Of a stretch of 64,000 nt of DNA, positions 43,810-59,225 are shown piece by piece. Source of the DNA: Malus domestica. Lineage: Eukaryota > Streptophyta > Magnoliopsida > Rosales > Rosaceae. The translations under genes were made by a program, and so were the position numbers. The stretch covers positions 6,150,501 through 6,214,500 of the forward strand of contig NC_091675.1 of NCBI RefSeq assembly GCF_042453785.1, read 5' to 3'. Below the pieces are notes generated by a model. That model was not told where the DNA came from. It saw only the letters and a program-made list of their open reading frames with translations, and searched no databases. Positions within the stretch are counted from its first letter, which is position 1; every line of letters starts with the position of its first letter.

Positions 43810-43850
43810 GACTTCAAACTTGAGATGAGGTGGTTAAGTGTAATTTACCC

Positions 43851-44370
43851 TATTTTTTAATTTGTTAGTCTAACCCAATGGACCAACATAATATACTCTT
43901 TTTTATATACTTTTAATTTAATGGAATTAGACCCAAGATCCATCTTCCCGACCCACTTCTCCTCCCCACCCCTCTCTCCCACTCTTCCCTTTTCACCTCC
44001 TCGCCACACCCACCGCCTCCTCGCCACACCCACCGCCTCCTCCTTTCCCTCCCACTCCACCAAACCCACTCTTCAATTTTATTTTTTTATTTTTTTATTT
44101 TATTTTTACTTTTCTTTAATTAAGTATTTTTAAATGCATAAAAAATTATTTTTTTGCCAGATAGCATATATTATATTGAAATAAAATAGTATTTGAGGTA
44201 TGAAAGTCAAATGTTTTGAAGATATTGTATGAGGTTGTAATAGACCTCAAACCTAAGATGAAGTGGTTAAGTGTAATTTACCCTATTTTTTAATTTGTTA
44301 GTCTAACCCAATGGACCAACATAATGTAATCTTTTTTATATAACTTTTAATTTATGAAATTAGACCCAAG
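43851..44370. repeat. Truncated tandem copy of the Pack-MULE right part and flank
   Basis: The flank at 43851-43937 (TTTGTTAGTCTAACCCAATG and onward) recurs at 44284-44370, a 433-bp period. Between them, 43938-44283 repeats the Mutator-like element: the L12-side C-rich stretch (CCATCTTCCCGACCCACTTC, as at 30410) and the right terminal repeat ending GTGTAATTTACCC. The middle is deleted, so the L12 core and minisatellite are absent. GCCACACCCACCGCCTCCTC is itself doubled at 44001-44040. The layout suggests a tandem duplication of element plus flank, followed by an internal deletion. Confidence 0.75.
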
Positions 44371-44775
44371 ACTTTTCATTTAGAAGTCACTCTTTTTTTA
44401 TCTAACTTGTAATCTAAGGAATCAGACTCGAGACCTCCCCACTTACAACTCACTGTTCACAAAAATTGGAACTTAAATCTTTCATCAGTGTTGAGGGGCA
44501 AATGAATAATTAACCATGAGACCCTATCAGTTTGCATTTAGAATATATTGGGAATCTTTTTATTTCTATCTTTGGCAAAATAATCGACAAGCGTTGTGGA
44601 TGGAGGATTGACTCCACAAATGAATATTATTTACCACAAATGTTGTGTAAAAATGGCAATTTTCAGCTCTTTCGCTAAGTTCGGCAGCAGTTCTGCAATC
44701 AATTTTGTATCGGTAAAGAAACTCATAGTTATTAAGCTGTCTGTATTCTACTTATTCTTTGTCTTGAAGAGAAGC
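44371..44775. other. AT-rich DNA downstream of the YbeY gene
   Basis: Nothing recognised beyond the 3' region of the gene on the minus strand. Confidence 0.6.
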
Positions 44776-47700
44776 TCACAATGCGTACCGGTAGATTGCA
44801 TCAGCTACGCCATCTTCATCGTTGCTGAGACCAATTACGTTAGCCACAGCTTTCGCCTTCTCTGCTCCGTTGCTAAGAGCAATGCCTAAAGAAGCCAGCT
44901 CAAGCATCTCGATATCATTTTCCCCATCGCCAATAGCCATGATCTGAAAAATAAGTTAAGAGAATCAATCAGGAATAACATCGGTATTTGTATGCAACAA
45001 GTACAGAAAGTCAATGACAGTGGCCTTATCATCTGCCAACATCGCTAAGTTGTGGATTCGGACGGTTAAACATACTATTTGAACTATTCTTGGAACAACG
45101 AATGCTGCTTATAACATAATAAGAACGACTCCAATTTTTAACCTTCACGATGTATGCTTATATTTGCAGGGAAATATCAAACGCCCATTAAACAACGAGA
45201 TAGGAGAATAGTTTTGTTGTCCATACCTCCTTTAGAGTGATTCCCAAATGATCAAGCAGCATGTTTACTCCACTCCCTTTTGAGGTTCCGGGGGGAACAA
45301 TTTCCAGCATGTCGGGCACGGTTTGGACAACTGTGGCACTATCTCCAGTTGCTTCGGACCAGTATGGCCTCAAAGCAGTTGTCACTCCCTCAGCAGTGTC
45401 CATGAAGACAAGTTTCTGTATATCGATAAGGTGTGCGTCATTACAAGAACCAAAAGGAGCAAGAATTATAGGATAATACGTTAACTCAATCATATTTTAC
45501 ATATGAGACCAAATGGTATGAATCGGAGACGCTACACAATGGCCTTCCGACAGAAACCTCATTCTTCTATGAATCAACAGAAATTAATAGCAAAGCCCTA
45601 AGCTTAACATTTTTTTCTTCTCTTTGTTACAGGGGGATGGGGAGAGTATTGTTCCTCCTTGAGGGGCGTACCTGTATGCCAGCAGCAGCCACAAGATGCT
45701 CAACTGAAGGCATGATCTCTGCCTGTAAATATTTTACATGTAGGTTATATATAAAATGGCGCAAAAAGAAACCTCAGGCAGTAAAGAATATTTATGACCA
45801 TGATGAAAGATTAATCTACTTGCACCTTTTGCTCGTGATATACAGTATGCATGGAATCGACAAGTGGGTGATCATATAGAGATAAGCAACGATCCTCGGT
45901 GAATGCAATAAGAGGAACCTCATTCTCCAGAGAGTAGCGACATGCCTGCACATAAAGACCATCTGGTCATTTATTTCATTACATGCCCATGAATAATATA
46001 TTCACGCATGGCTCACCAAACTATTACCTCTCTGCACACATCTGTATCCAAATTCATTCTAAAAATTTCCCGACCTTGTGTACCATAAACAAGCAATCCC
46101 TGGAATCAAGCAGAGGCAGACAATAAGGACAAGAGGTACTACTATCAACTCGAGATGGACAAAAAAATCATCCTAAGAGTAAGAGGGAGAGATGATATAT
46201 GTAACAAGCACTGAGAATTCTGTTTCTTACAAGTTTGACCAAGCATTACAGAGGTCAAGTCGCTCATTACATACTTGAGGTGGTGGGAATTTACATAAAA
46301 GTTCGGTGACAAAGAGCATGAAAATGTTTAAGAGGGAACACGAGTGGATATCGCGGTTCCCTCTATTGTCCTTATCAAGCTCACAACAGGGAGTATCACA
46401 TGTAGATCGAGGGCAGATAAACGTGAGAAATTTTTTCCATGAGATGAGATTTACCCAAAGCAACTTAAAATGTTAAGATAGCAGCTCTCTGGACAGAAGA
46501 GTAATCATGTATCTTAGTGAAGGCAGTTCCATGTTCATCACATGTAACTTGGCAACAATCTTAGATGAAATTTTCAAAGGAAAAAAGAGAACCTGCAAGA
46601 AAACCCCAGGAGAAAATTCTGAAACAATGCCGTCTTTTCCAGTTAAATCTACCTCCTTAAAAATGCGAATCACAGCTGGCCGAGCCTGTTCCAAAGAGCT
46701 GTCAACAATCAGAAACTTTTTTGAATCAACCCTATTCAATAATCAAGAAATCATGTAAGAGGTAACACGGGCCAGCAGTAGAACACAAGAATAAGTAAAA
46801 AGTATAACACATTTCTGAGTATAATGTCTCCTGAGAATGAACAGAAAAAGAGGTTCTCACTTTTCCGGTTGCTATCACTATTTTCACACCCCTTGATGAG
46901 GCCTCTTTCAGAGCCTGGATGTTCGTGGAGCTCAGTTGGCTTTTGCTGTTGAGAAGGGTGCCTTGTGTATCAAGAAAAAAAAACATATAAAAACAGTCCA
47001 CACAAGGCTATAACCTACAAGCTAAATAAAATAAAGTACAGGCGTAAGACACAATAAGCCAAACTTACCATCCATATCACAGAAGATATATCTGAACTTT
47101 TGCTTATAGTATTGAGGGCTGCCTTCTTTCTTCCTGTCTTTTAACAACTCAGATGTAAGATTATATCATTGCAAAGTTCAAATTTAACCAAGTGAATCGC
47201 AGCTACAGATTGAATGAAGAATTTAAACGATTAACAAATCAAAATAAGGTCCATAGAAGACAGAAGTGAAAGTGAAACTGAACAAAAAAGAAGATAAAAT
47301 TTACCATCTAGTTTGACCCCATCGGAACGGGTTTCAGCATCATATGCGCTCTGAATTAATCCTTTTACCTTCCACCCAAGACTCTTTAAGAGAAGATCCT
47401 CCTCCTTCTCCATTTCTACTTCAGCGTCTTTGCTAACTTCATGATCAAATCCTAACAAATGTAACAACCCATGTACCTACACAAAGGTCCAGTGACTAAA
47501 GTTAACAAATTACAGTAGAGAATTACAAATAGGAACTCTGTAACACTTGAAGAAAACACATTCAATTGAATATGCCTTTTTACTTTTTATAAGTGTTCAC
47601 ACATCTTCCAGACAAATAATATTCATCATAGAGAACACTTATCTCTTCAAAACATATAAAACACTAATAATCATATTCTAAAACCAACCATGAGAATGCG

Positions 47701-48548
47701 CATCTCGTCAAGAAGCGTATGGCCTCTTTGCTCCGCTTGTCTTGCCGCTGTCTCAACAGAAATCACAATGTCCCCCAACATAAGCTGCAAACATGCAATG
47801 GCCATCGAACATATATCACCAAAATTACATCCTTTACTTATAGTCTAATGAAGAAAATGATAGATAAAACCGAACGAGCTAGTACCATGGGAAGCTTAAG
47901 ATCAGGGACATGCTGGGACATGGAAATAACATCAGTAGCATGGTCCTCTCCTCTCCATTCCTTGTTGAGTTTTCGGATAAACTTGTCGTCGCAAAGAAGC
48001 ACCGAAAGCTCCACGCTTTCATATCCCGCAACACCGCCTATAGCATTGTCCCTTGTTTTATACACTGAATCTTTCAGCCCATCAAACGCTAGCTTCACCG
48101 CCACCGGAGCATCCAGCCGGAGCAATTCCGCAATTCTCTGCAATTTTCAAACTCCATTTCACTTCAGCCAATCAAACCAGCTATACTGGTATTACAGAAG
48201 AGACATTTATACAAACAGTTGGCGATTGTTACATACCAAGATTTCGGGACTGTTCAATGCTTCTTCGATAGAAATACTGACATCGAGCTCCAGCTCCTTC
48301 TCCTTGATTTTCGTGGATTGCCGCCTCACCTTCCTTTCACCCTTCTGCGAACTGCAGATTCGCCCCCGGATCAGTTGCGGTCTGACTGCACATCTCCATC
48401 TGTCTCCGCGCGTCGCGTGAAGTCCGCGGACGAATACCGTTGACACGGAGGCCTGAAAGAGGTGCGCTTTCGGATGGGAGATTAAACCCGGCGCAGATGG
48501 AAACAATGGGCTGGAAATTAGGGCGGCGCGTGGGATGTAACGCGCCAT
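44776..48548 (-). CDS. YBEY: Chloroplast endoribonuclease YbeY fused to a HAD-type hydrolase
   Basis: YbeY trims rRNA 3' ends and is needed for plastid ribosomes. Twelve exons from 48548 downward: 48237-48548, 47886-48137, 47689-47784, 47305-47476, 47069-47137, 46861-46961, 46593-46685, 46028-46099, 45826-45945, 45672-45722, 45227-45415, 44776-44943. Product is 564 aa. The N-terminus (MARYIPRAALISS) is Ser/Arg-rich, as in a plastid transit peptide. The YbeY metal site HGLLHLLGFDH gives His222, His226 and His232. A Cof-type HAD phosphatase follows: motif I CDMDGTLLNS (Asp298 and Asp300) and motif IV GDGENDIEML (514-523). Both active sites look intact. The same fusion is known in Arabidopsis (At2g25870); the HAD substrate is unknown. 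In-frame upstream Mets exist at 48608 and 48587; the start used matches the length of known relatives. Confidence 0.93.
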
Positions 48549-48921
48549 TTGAGTGGCGGAGGAGGAGGAGGATAGGTGGAGGAGCATGTAGACCTTCGGA
48601 GCTCGCAATGTGAGTGGATTGGTTGGTTGGTTGCCTCGCGGTTTGCGAGTAGCAAACGGACAGTGACAGTGACGTTACCTGCTAGAAGGATTTTTATTCT
48701 CCACAAACTTTTGAAAATTTTCAGATGTCACCCAAATATGTTCACTTTTATACAATTAGTGGCTAAATTAATTGTTTATGACAATTAACCACCTAAAATA
48801 TACAACGGTCTTGTTTCAAAGTCATTCTCGTGGCTATAGTAACTAGAATCATTTACCCCCAAGATATGTGTTTATGTGCTGGCTCTTTCCCCCAAATAGC
48901 GTAGTAATTTTCTCTAAAACA

Positions 48922-49447
48922 TAGTGTTTTAAGAGGCTCCGCCTAGGTGTTTTAAGAGGCTCCACTTGGGTGACTAATCATCGATGCGATTAATTCTTAA
49001 GTATTTAGGGAAAAAAGGCTTCTAGGCGGATCTAGGCACCTGGCTAGCCATCTAGGCGAGCTGGCGATTTGTGACATTTTTTGCTTCAATTTTTTTTTTT
49101 AAGAAAATGGCTTAGGATTGCAATTCTCTTTCTCTTAGACAAAAATAAATAACTTCCATTTTACATTTATGATATTAATCAATTGTAAAAAAATTGTTGA
49201 ATATTTGAATGAACATTTGTTATATGTTTGTTTCCCATTTTTTTAATATGTTATAGTATTTTATAATTTATTTATCATTCTATTTTGCAATTTATGTTTC
49301 TTTATATAATTATGTATTATTTTTAAATATAAATAGACACTTATTTTAAATAAAATAAAAAAACTTCCGTGGCCTTAGGCACTAGGCCTCTTAGCTCTAG
49401 GCCCTTACGCGCCGTCTGATTACCGCTTAGCGATTTTTCAAACACTA
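48922..49447. mobile_element. hAT-type MITE with perfect 8-bp target duplication
   Basis: A 526-bp segment begins TAGTGTTTTAA and ends TTTCAAACACTA, short imperfect inverted repeats. It is flanked by perfect 8-bp direct repeats CTAAAACA (48914-48921 and 49448-49455). The inner ends are rich in inverted CTAGGCG / CGCCTAGG-like words. No transposase frame. Confidence 0.8.
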
Positions 49448-49818
49448 CTAAAACACTAATGACAAGTCTCGCGTGCTTGGCACATGCTATATGATTTGAT
49501 AATAAATAGACGGATGTGGACCAAGGCGCCAAACAAGTTGCGAAGCTTGCGTGGTAAAATGTCAAAAGCTTTTAGTTCAATAACTTCAAAGAAGTGGTAA
49601 ATTGGATGCCAATTCTACAATTTTTCCAAAACCTTTTTGTGCATAAAGTAAAATAAATCAAAGTTTGGGGAGTTATATGTAATTTTAGAAAACGGAAAAG
49701 ACCAGCTGGACTTAACGTGCACTGGGTCTTTTAATTTAATCGAGTCCGCAGTCTGATCCAATCCGGTTCAGCCTACAAGGAAACCTAGAACCTAACCGTC
49801 TCTACCGCCTCTTCTGAC

Positions 49819-49846
<28 letters not shown>
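49819..49846. repeat. CT microsatellite in the poly(A) polymerase leader
   Basis: An uninterrupted (CT)n run of about 28 bp, some 210 bp upstream of the start codon, in the probable 5' UTR or core promoter. Confidence 0.9.
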
Positions 49847-49850
<4 letters not shown>

Positions 49851-50056
49851 CAGCCCAATTCAGATCGCTCTCAGTCTCTCCCAGCCTCCTCCGCCAATTA
49901 ATTCAGTTTCCGATTCTCCTCCGCCGACGAATTAGGGTTCCGATCGTCTCAGTAACCCGCACTCTCAACTCGAATTGCCTTCTAATCCCCATTTTCCAAA
50001 ACAGTTTCTTCAATTAGGTTCGATAAATAGTCAATCCCACTAGGTCGAGTGCTGAA

Positions 50057-54127
<4,071 letters not shown>

Positions 54128-55240
54128 GAATGGTTGATAATATTGCGCATGAATCCAATACTGCAAATGAGTGCACGTCTATGCATGTTCCTGAAATCCC
54201 TAGAGTCAGAAATGAGGTCAATCCTTCACAAGAGGATCATGACGTAAAGCCATCTGAACAGTTGGAGAAACCTCTTTCCTTGAAGGAGCTGGTAATTCCA
54301 TGCGCAGCATCTATCTCAGAGTCCAAGGAAACATGTGAGATGGCGTAAGTAAGGACAGAGTTGGAAATGTGACGTTGGCTGAACTGCAGAATATGGAGGC
54401 CAACTCTACTGGGAGACTACTGAATTGGACAGCAGATGCTATTGATGTTGATCAATAACTAGTCAAACCATGTAGTCGGAAGATGGGGGTGGAGAATGCT
54501 GATTGTGCATTGAGATGGATCCACTTCTAGCAGTCAGAAAATTGCAAAGTGAGTTACTCTCCATTTTAGAACTCTGGATTAGGAATTGTACCAGATGGAA
54601 GTGAGAAAACTGAAAGTTCTTGGAGGAGATGGTGAGAGGGGATATTTGCCGGATGATTCACTTTTGGTATTGCCAGAGTCGCTTGGGAAAAATGGCTCTA
54701 TAAACGCGAATAGGGTATTTCAAAATGCCTTGTCAGAAGAGGTTATGGTTTTGAACATAAACTCTCTTACACATGTTTTCTGTATGCTTTCCTTTCTTGC
54801 ACAGACAATGTGCTAACTGGTGCATGTTGTGGTGGCAGGTTCTGCTCCACTATACGTGATTTGTTCCCAGTAACTGTGCTTAATACCTTGCTAGTTTTGT
54901 GTACCCTTCATGGCTATCTCGTCTCTTTTCTCCAATACAATTTTAGGAACCTGACAAGTCTTTATCCTTGATCTTGTATTGTAGAGCCAACTGTCACAAC
55001 CAGGGATACTGTCAATTTGGAAGATGTAGCTAGGGCAGGAATCAGGATCTATGCAGAGGCCAACAGTAAGGCATGCGTTTGAAACTCATATGTTTTTTAA
55101 CCAAATCATTATATCTTTATACTGGCCGGTTTGGTGGCTCTTTGGTGACTGACAGGTGGTCGATGGTGTAACCTTTCAGCTTTCGCTGATGAATAGGTGG
55201 AATCTCACTTTCACAAGTAAAAGAGCTCGCACAAGGGTAA
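54128..55240 (+). pseudogene. Degenerate 3' coding part of the poly(A) polymerase gene
   Basis: Protein-like stretches continue the Ser/Glu-rich C-terminal tail in shifting frames. 54128-54345 (RMVDNIAHESNTANECTS) is reached if two bases at 54125 are ignored. 54345-54458 (DRVGNVTLAELQNMEANST) needs another 2-base shift near 54345 and ends in TAA. The next piece would read DGSTSSSQKIAK. 54586-54730 reads ERGYLPDDSLLVLPESLGKN. A later exon-like block near 54984-55070 (TRDTVNLEDVARAGIRIYAE) and one at 55157-55236 have good splice borders. At least three separate frame breaks make one sequencing error an insufficient explanation. Confidence 0.6.
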
Positions 55241-55875
55241 GTGCCATTTTAACTGCTGGATTTCATTACGGTTTCAAGGTGTGACCTGTATGTGATGCCT
55301 TTGCAAAGTGGCGGGGGAGTTCCATCCATGCAAAGAACTCCGCATGGTTTGGTGCGTCGGCACAGGATGTTTGGCTTCAAAATGGCCTGCTAAGTTTTAA
55401 GCATCATGAATTCATGGAAGAGTACGAGTGTCCTTTGCAGTCGCCAAGAACCCTATTATTTGAGCTGTATAGATTTGCATGGAAGACACTTTAATCGGGG
55501 CAAAGAGTTCAGCAAGAGTTGAACTGAGCAGGCTGTGACGGGTTTGCTTTCTTATTATGCCTCTGTATAAACACTAATCAAACTTTTAGTAGTTTGTACA
55601 TCCCTCCATTGTAAAACAGTTTTTAAGCAATTTACTCTCTCTCACACTAGAAACGAGCTCGTTTCGGTTGCGATATCGAAACATGTTATATCGAAACACT
55701 AGAACAAATTGAGCATTTACTCCAAAAGTGTTTACAATGCTTCCCGTCTCTCATGCATAAAGCTATACTGATCTTGAAAGTTGAAAACTAGTTAGAAAAT
55801 CTATATGGAACCCCTACCGACGCTTTGCGGCCGGCGTATAATCGCGGCTGGATTGCGTCTCAATTATTATATACA
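55241..55875. other. Convergent 3' region between poly(A) polymerase and LRR kinase genes
   Basis: Probable 3' UTR of the poly(A) polymerase transcript on the left and of the receptor kinase on the right. Nothing else recognised. Confidence 0.55.
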
Positions 55876-58800
55876 TTACACACTGTAAACTAAGCTATCG
55901 TCCACCTTTTTACTGCGTTTGTAACTAGAAAGGTAGGTGGCAGCGCCGAGGAGGGGAGAAATATCAAAGTCTCTTCCCACCTTTTTCACTTCAAAACCTT
56001 CCGAAGGACCATAGCCGCGAAGAATGTGCAGAACTTCCTTCATTGAAGGCCGAGTTGAAGGCAGCGTGCTGGTGCAAATGAGTCCTAGTTTTAGCACGGT
56101 AGCCATCTCTTCCAGGTAACACGGTTCTGTTATCTCCTCATCGAGGGCATCAGTTATGGTCTTTCCCTCGCTGTATAGCCGCCACGCCCATTCTGCTAGG
56201 CCTGTATGCTCATCTCCGCAGTTGGGTTCTCTCCCGGTTGTTAGTTCCAGGAGTACTACCCCGAAGCTGTAGACATCGATCTTTTCATTGATTTTCGTTG
56301 TATAAGAATACTCTGAAAAGCAAAATATCATTCAATGTGTCAAAGTAATGTCCCCGAAATATGAATGCAGCACCAAAATTGAATGCAAAACAGAGAAATT
56401 TAGCCACTTATTATTACGATATAGTGGTATTCCTCTTTACTTGTAAGTGAGAGGTCTTAGGTTCGATTATCGCCAAAGACGAATTTGAACCATATTATTG
56501 ATAGCCCATTGTGAGTTTAAGCCCACCCCTTCCATTTAGTGTAGATAATATCATTTGTTAAAAAAAAAATAAAAAAAATAACAGACAAACTTAAGCTCTT
56601 ACCTGGTGCCATGTAGCCGATGGAGCCTGCGATAGCGGACATTGTGTGCTGATCTCCCACCTTGGCCAAGATCTTCGCCAATCCAAAATCCGCTATCCGA
56701 GCCTTGAATTCAGAATCCAACAATATATTGCTGGACTTTACATCTCTATGAATTATCGGCGGAAAGCAGTCATGGTGCATGTAGCACAAGCCTTGTGCAG
56801 CCCCTATCGCAATCTGCAACCTCGTCGGCCAGTCCAAAACAACATGATGAGCCATGCCCATGCCCTTTGCTAGCCTTCTCCTCTTCCCATGTAGCCACTT
56901 ATCGAGGCTCTGATTCGCCATGTACTCATACACAAGAAGCTTCGATTTGTCACTTGATATGCAGCACAGCAACTTAACAATGTTGGAATGGCGTATTGTT
57001 CCTAGTATCTCAACCTCAGCAACGAATTCTTTCTCAAGCCTCTCATCCAATTTGTTGGTGTTCCAAATCCTCTTCACCGCGACAAATTCACCTGGGCAGT
57101 TGGTGCTAACCTGATAAACTTTCCCCGATCCCCCACTTCCAATGAGATTGTTATCGGTCAAATTCGCCAGCAAGCTGAATTGTGTGAGATCCATTCTCTG
57201 GAATGAGGTGAGCTTCCATGTTGACAAGTCCTGACAGCACTTTCTCCTACGGTAGTCTCTGGCGATGAAAAAGGTCAGTAAAACAATAACAACAAACACA
57301 GCGATCGAAAGGACTAAAATCATGGCAAGCACTTTCGAGGACAGCTTGTGGGATGCACTCATGTTGGTGTAACAACTGGGAAGGTTTAGAATTTGTGTGC
57401 TTGCGCATAGATTCGGATTGTTCAAGAAACTGTTTTCAAACGCAAGATTATCGAACACATCTGGGATTTTTCCGGAAAGCTTGTTGGAAGACAAGTTGAG
57501 TGAAGTGAGCCTCAAGCGGCCAAACTCAGCTGGGATTTCGCCTGTGAATTGGTTCCCCGACAAGTCCAAGTAAAGCAGGTCCGGCAAAGAACCAATCGCT
57601 GCAGGAATGTAGCCCGAAAGCGTGTTTCTCGAGAGATTCAAAGTATTCAGCGATTCCCATGACATGATCTGAGATGGCAAGTCACCGGAAAGTTGATTTC
57701 CGTCAAGCAATAGAGTGTTCAGCCGAGAAAGATTAGTTAGTTCAACTGGGATTTTCCCGGAGAACAGATTCCCGCTCGCCTTAAAAACAACCATACGTTC
57801 CCAGGATGAAACTTGAACCGGAATGTCACCGGAAAATCTGTTGTTGCTAATTTCCAGCCTGGACAGATTCCAGGCCAACTTGCTGGCGGGAAGCTGACCC
57901 GAAAACGAATTGTCACTCAGCATCAAACTCGACAGACTTAGCCCGGTCCAAACTCCGAAGGGGACCTCACCCGAAAATTGGTTGTTGTAGACCTGCAGAG
58001 TCCTCAAAGAGTCACAATTTCCAAGCCCTTTCGGCAACACGCCGGTTAGATTGTTAGAGAACGCAACAGCTCCCTGCAAAACTCCTCTGCTGCACAAATG
58101 TTCCGGCAGAGAGCCGCTCAGCTGATTCTCTGAGACCTCGAACGCTTCGACCTCCGAGTGAAGGCCTAATTCCGGCGGCAAACTCCCGTTTAACAGGTTC
58201 TTAAAAACCCGAAATTCCCTCATCGCCGGAATTAGGCCTAAACTCTGCGGAATCCCACCGGTTAATCGATTCGAATACAGGTTTAAAACAGTCAAATTCT
58301 TCAACTTTCCAAAATCTTGTGGGATAGAGCCGCTCAAATTGTTCATAGCCAGATCAATCTGAGACAAACTCAAAGCCTCTACGGCTTTTGGAATCTCCCC
58401 TGAAAAGTTGTTGTGAAATAAAAACAACTCGCTCAAATTCTTCAACAAAAACAACCCACCTGGAATCTTCCCTTCCAGATTGTTCCTCGCAAGATTCAAG
58501 TGCTCGAGGCTCGAAAGACCTGAAAAACTCTCCGGGATCTCTCCGATCAAGTTCGTCTGTGTCATCCACAAGCCTTTCAGATTCTTCAAATTCCCGAACT
58601 CCGTTGGGATTCTGGCCGCCGCCAGTTTTCCGTTATAAGGCATTTCGAATATTTCGAGATTTGATAAGTTCCCAATCTCCCTAGGAACACTCCCATCGAA
58701 CAGGTTCATATAAAGCCTGATTGTCCTCAGCTCCGTCAGCCGTCCGATCGCCGCCGGAATGTCGCCGGAGAAGTTGTTTCCTCCTAGGTCCAAATACTTT

Positions 58801-59225
58801 AGAGAAGGCGACATCCGGTCGATGTCTGCCGGAATTGGGCCCACAAAGTAGTTCTGCGAGAGGTCAAGAACTTTGAGATTCGAGCAGTTGTAGAGAAAGC
58901 TCGGGAACCCGCCTGGAATGTAATTCCAAGAGAGGTCGAGCTCCGTGAGGCTCAAGAGCTCGCAGAGGGTCGCCGGGATTCTCTTCGTTATGTTCATATT
59001 GCGGAGGGAGAGTCCCGTGACCGCACCGTTCGTGCAGTTGATCTCCGGCCAGTCACACGGTGAGGATGAGGGGTTCCAGGATTGGATGGACGGTGGATTG
59101 CCCCACTGTGCTTTGAGCTTGAGGAGGATTGACTGGTCTGTGGATTGTGAAATTACGATCAAGGGTAGGGAGATGAGGACGAAGAGGAGAAGGGAAAGTC
59201 GGAGTGGAGGTGGTGTTTTCGACAT
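55876..59225 (-). CDS. LRR receptor-like serine/threonine kinase (LRR-XI type)
   Basis: A plasma-membrane receptor kinase, 1019 aa, two exons (56603-59225 and 55876-56312). A signal peptide (about 1-26, LLLFVLISLPLIVIS) precedes the N-terminal LRR cap with its Cys pair (CDWPEINC). About 20 leucine-rich repeats of the LxxNxLSGxIP type follow. The membrane helix is near 629-652 (LAMILVLSIAVFVVIVLL). The kinase has GSGGSGKVY (about 693), VAVKR, HRDVKSSN (about 822) and DFGLAK, with GSIGYMAPEY split by the intron. The HRD arginine is present, so an RD kinase. The single intron after the activation-loop APE codon is typical of subfamily XI (HAESA, HSL1, At5g25930). It looks most like the At5g25930/HSL group; ligand unknown. 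No lesion is seen. Confidence 0.93.
56411..56580 (+). mobile_element. SINE-like insertion in the LRR kinase intron
   Basis: Inside the only intron of the kinase gene and in the opposite orientation. ATAGTGGTATTCCTCTTTAC is A-box-like, and GGTTCGATTATCGCC is a near-consensus B box. The body ends in AATATCATTTGTT followed by an A-rich tail (about 56561-56580). I recall many near-copies in rosaceous genomes. It leaves the splice sites intact. Confidence 0.65.

Larger units (their letters stand above)
30176..43850. mobile_element. Mutator-like (Pack-MULE type) element, split by a retrotransposon
   Basis: The left terminus GGGTAAATTACACTTTACC is the inverted complement of the right terminus, which ends GTGTAATTTACCC. 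The inverted repeats extend about 200 bp: 30176-30375 against 31325-31509 plus 43815-43850. Matching landmarks include GTACTATTTTATTTC / GAAATAAAATAGTAC and GCTGCCACATTTGTG / CACAAATGTGGCAG. Without the 12.3-kb retrotransposon and one copy of its 5-bp duplication the element is about 1.37 kb. Flanking A/T runs (ATTTTTTTA and TATTTTTTA) could be an imperfect 9-bp duplication, as Mutator-like elements make. The interior carries a captured gene fragment and a G-rich minisatellite. No transposase is present, so the element is non-autonomous. Confidence 0.75.
48549..50056. other. Divergent promoter region of YBEY and poly(A) polymerase
   Basis: This 1.5-kb gap lies between two divergent genes. A hAT MITE (48922-49447) occupies its middle third. 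The right end is the poly(A) polymerase 5' UTR with a CT microsatellite (49819-49846). No further gene is seen. Confidence 0.6.
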
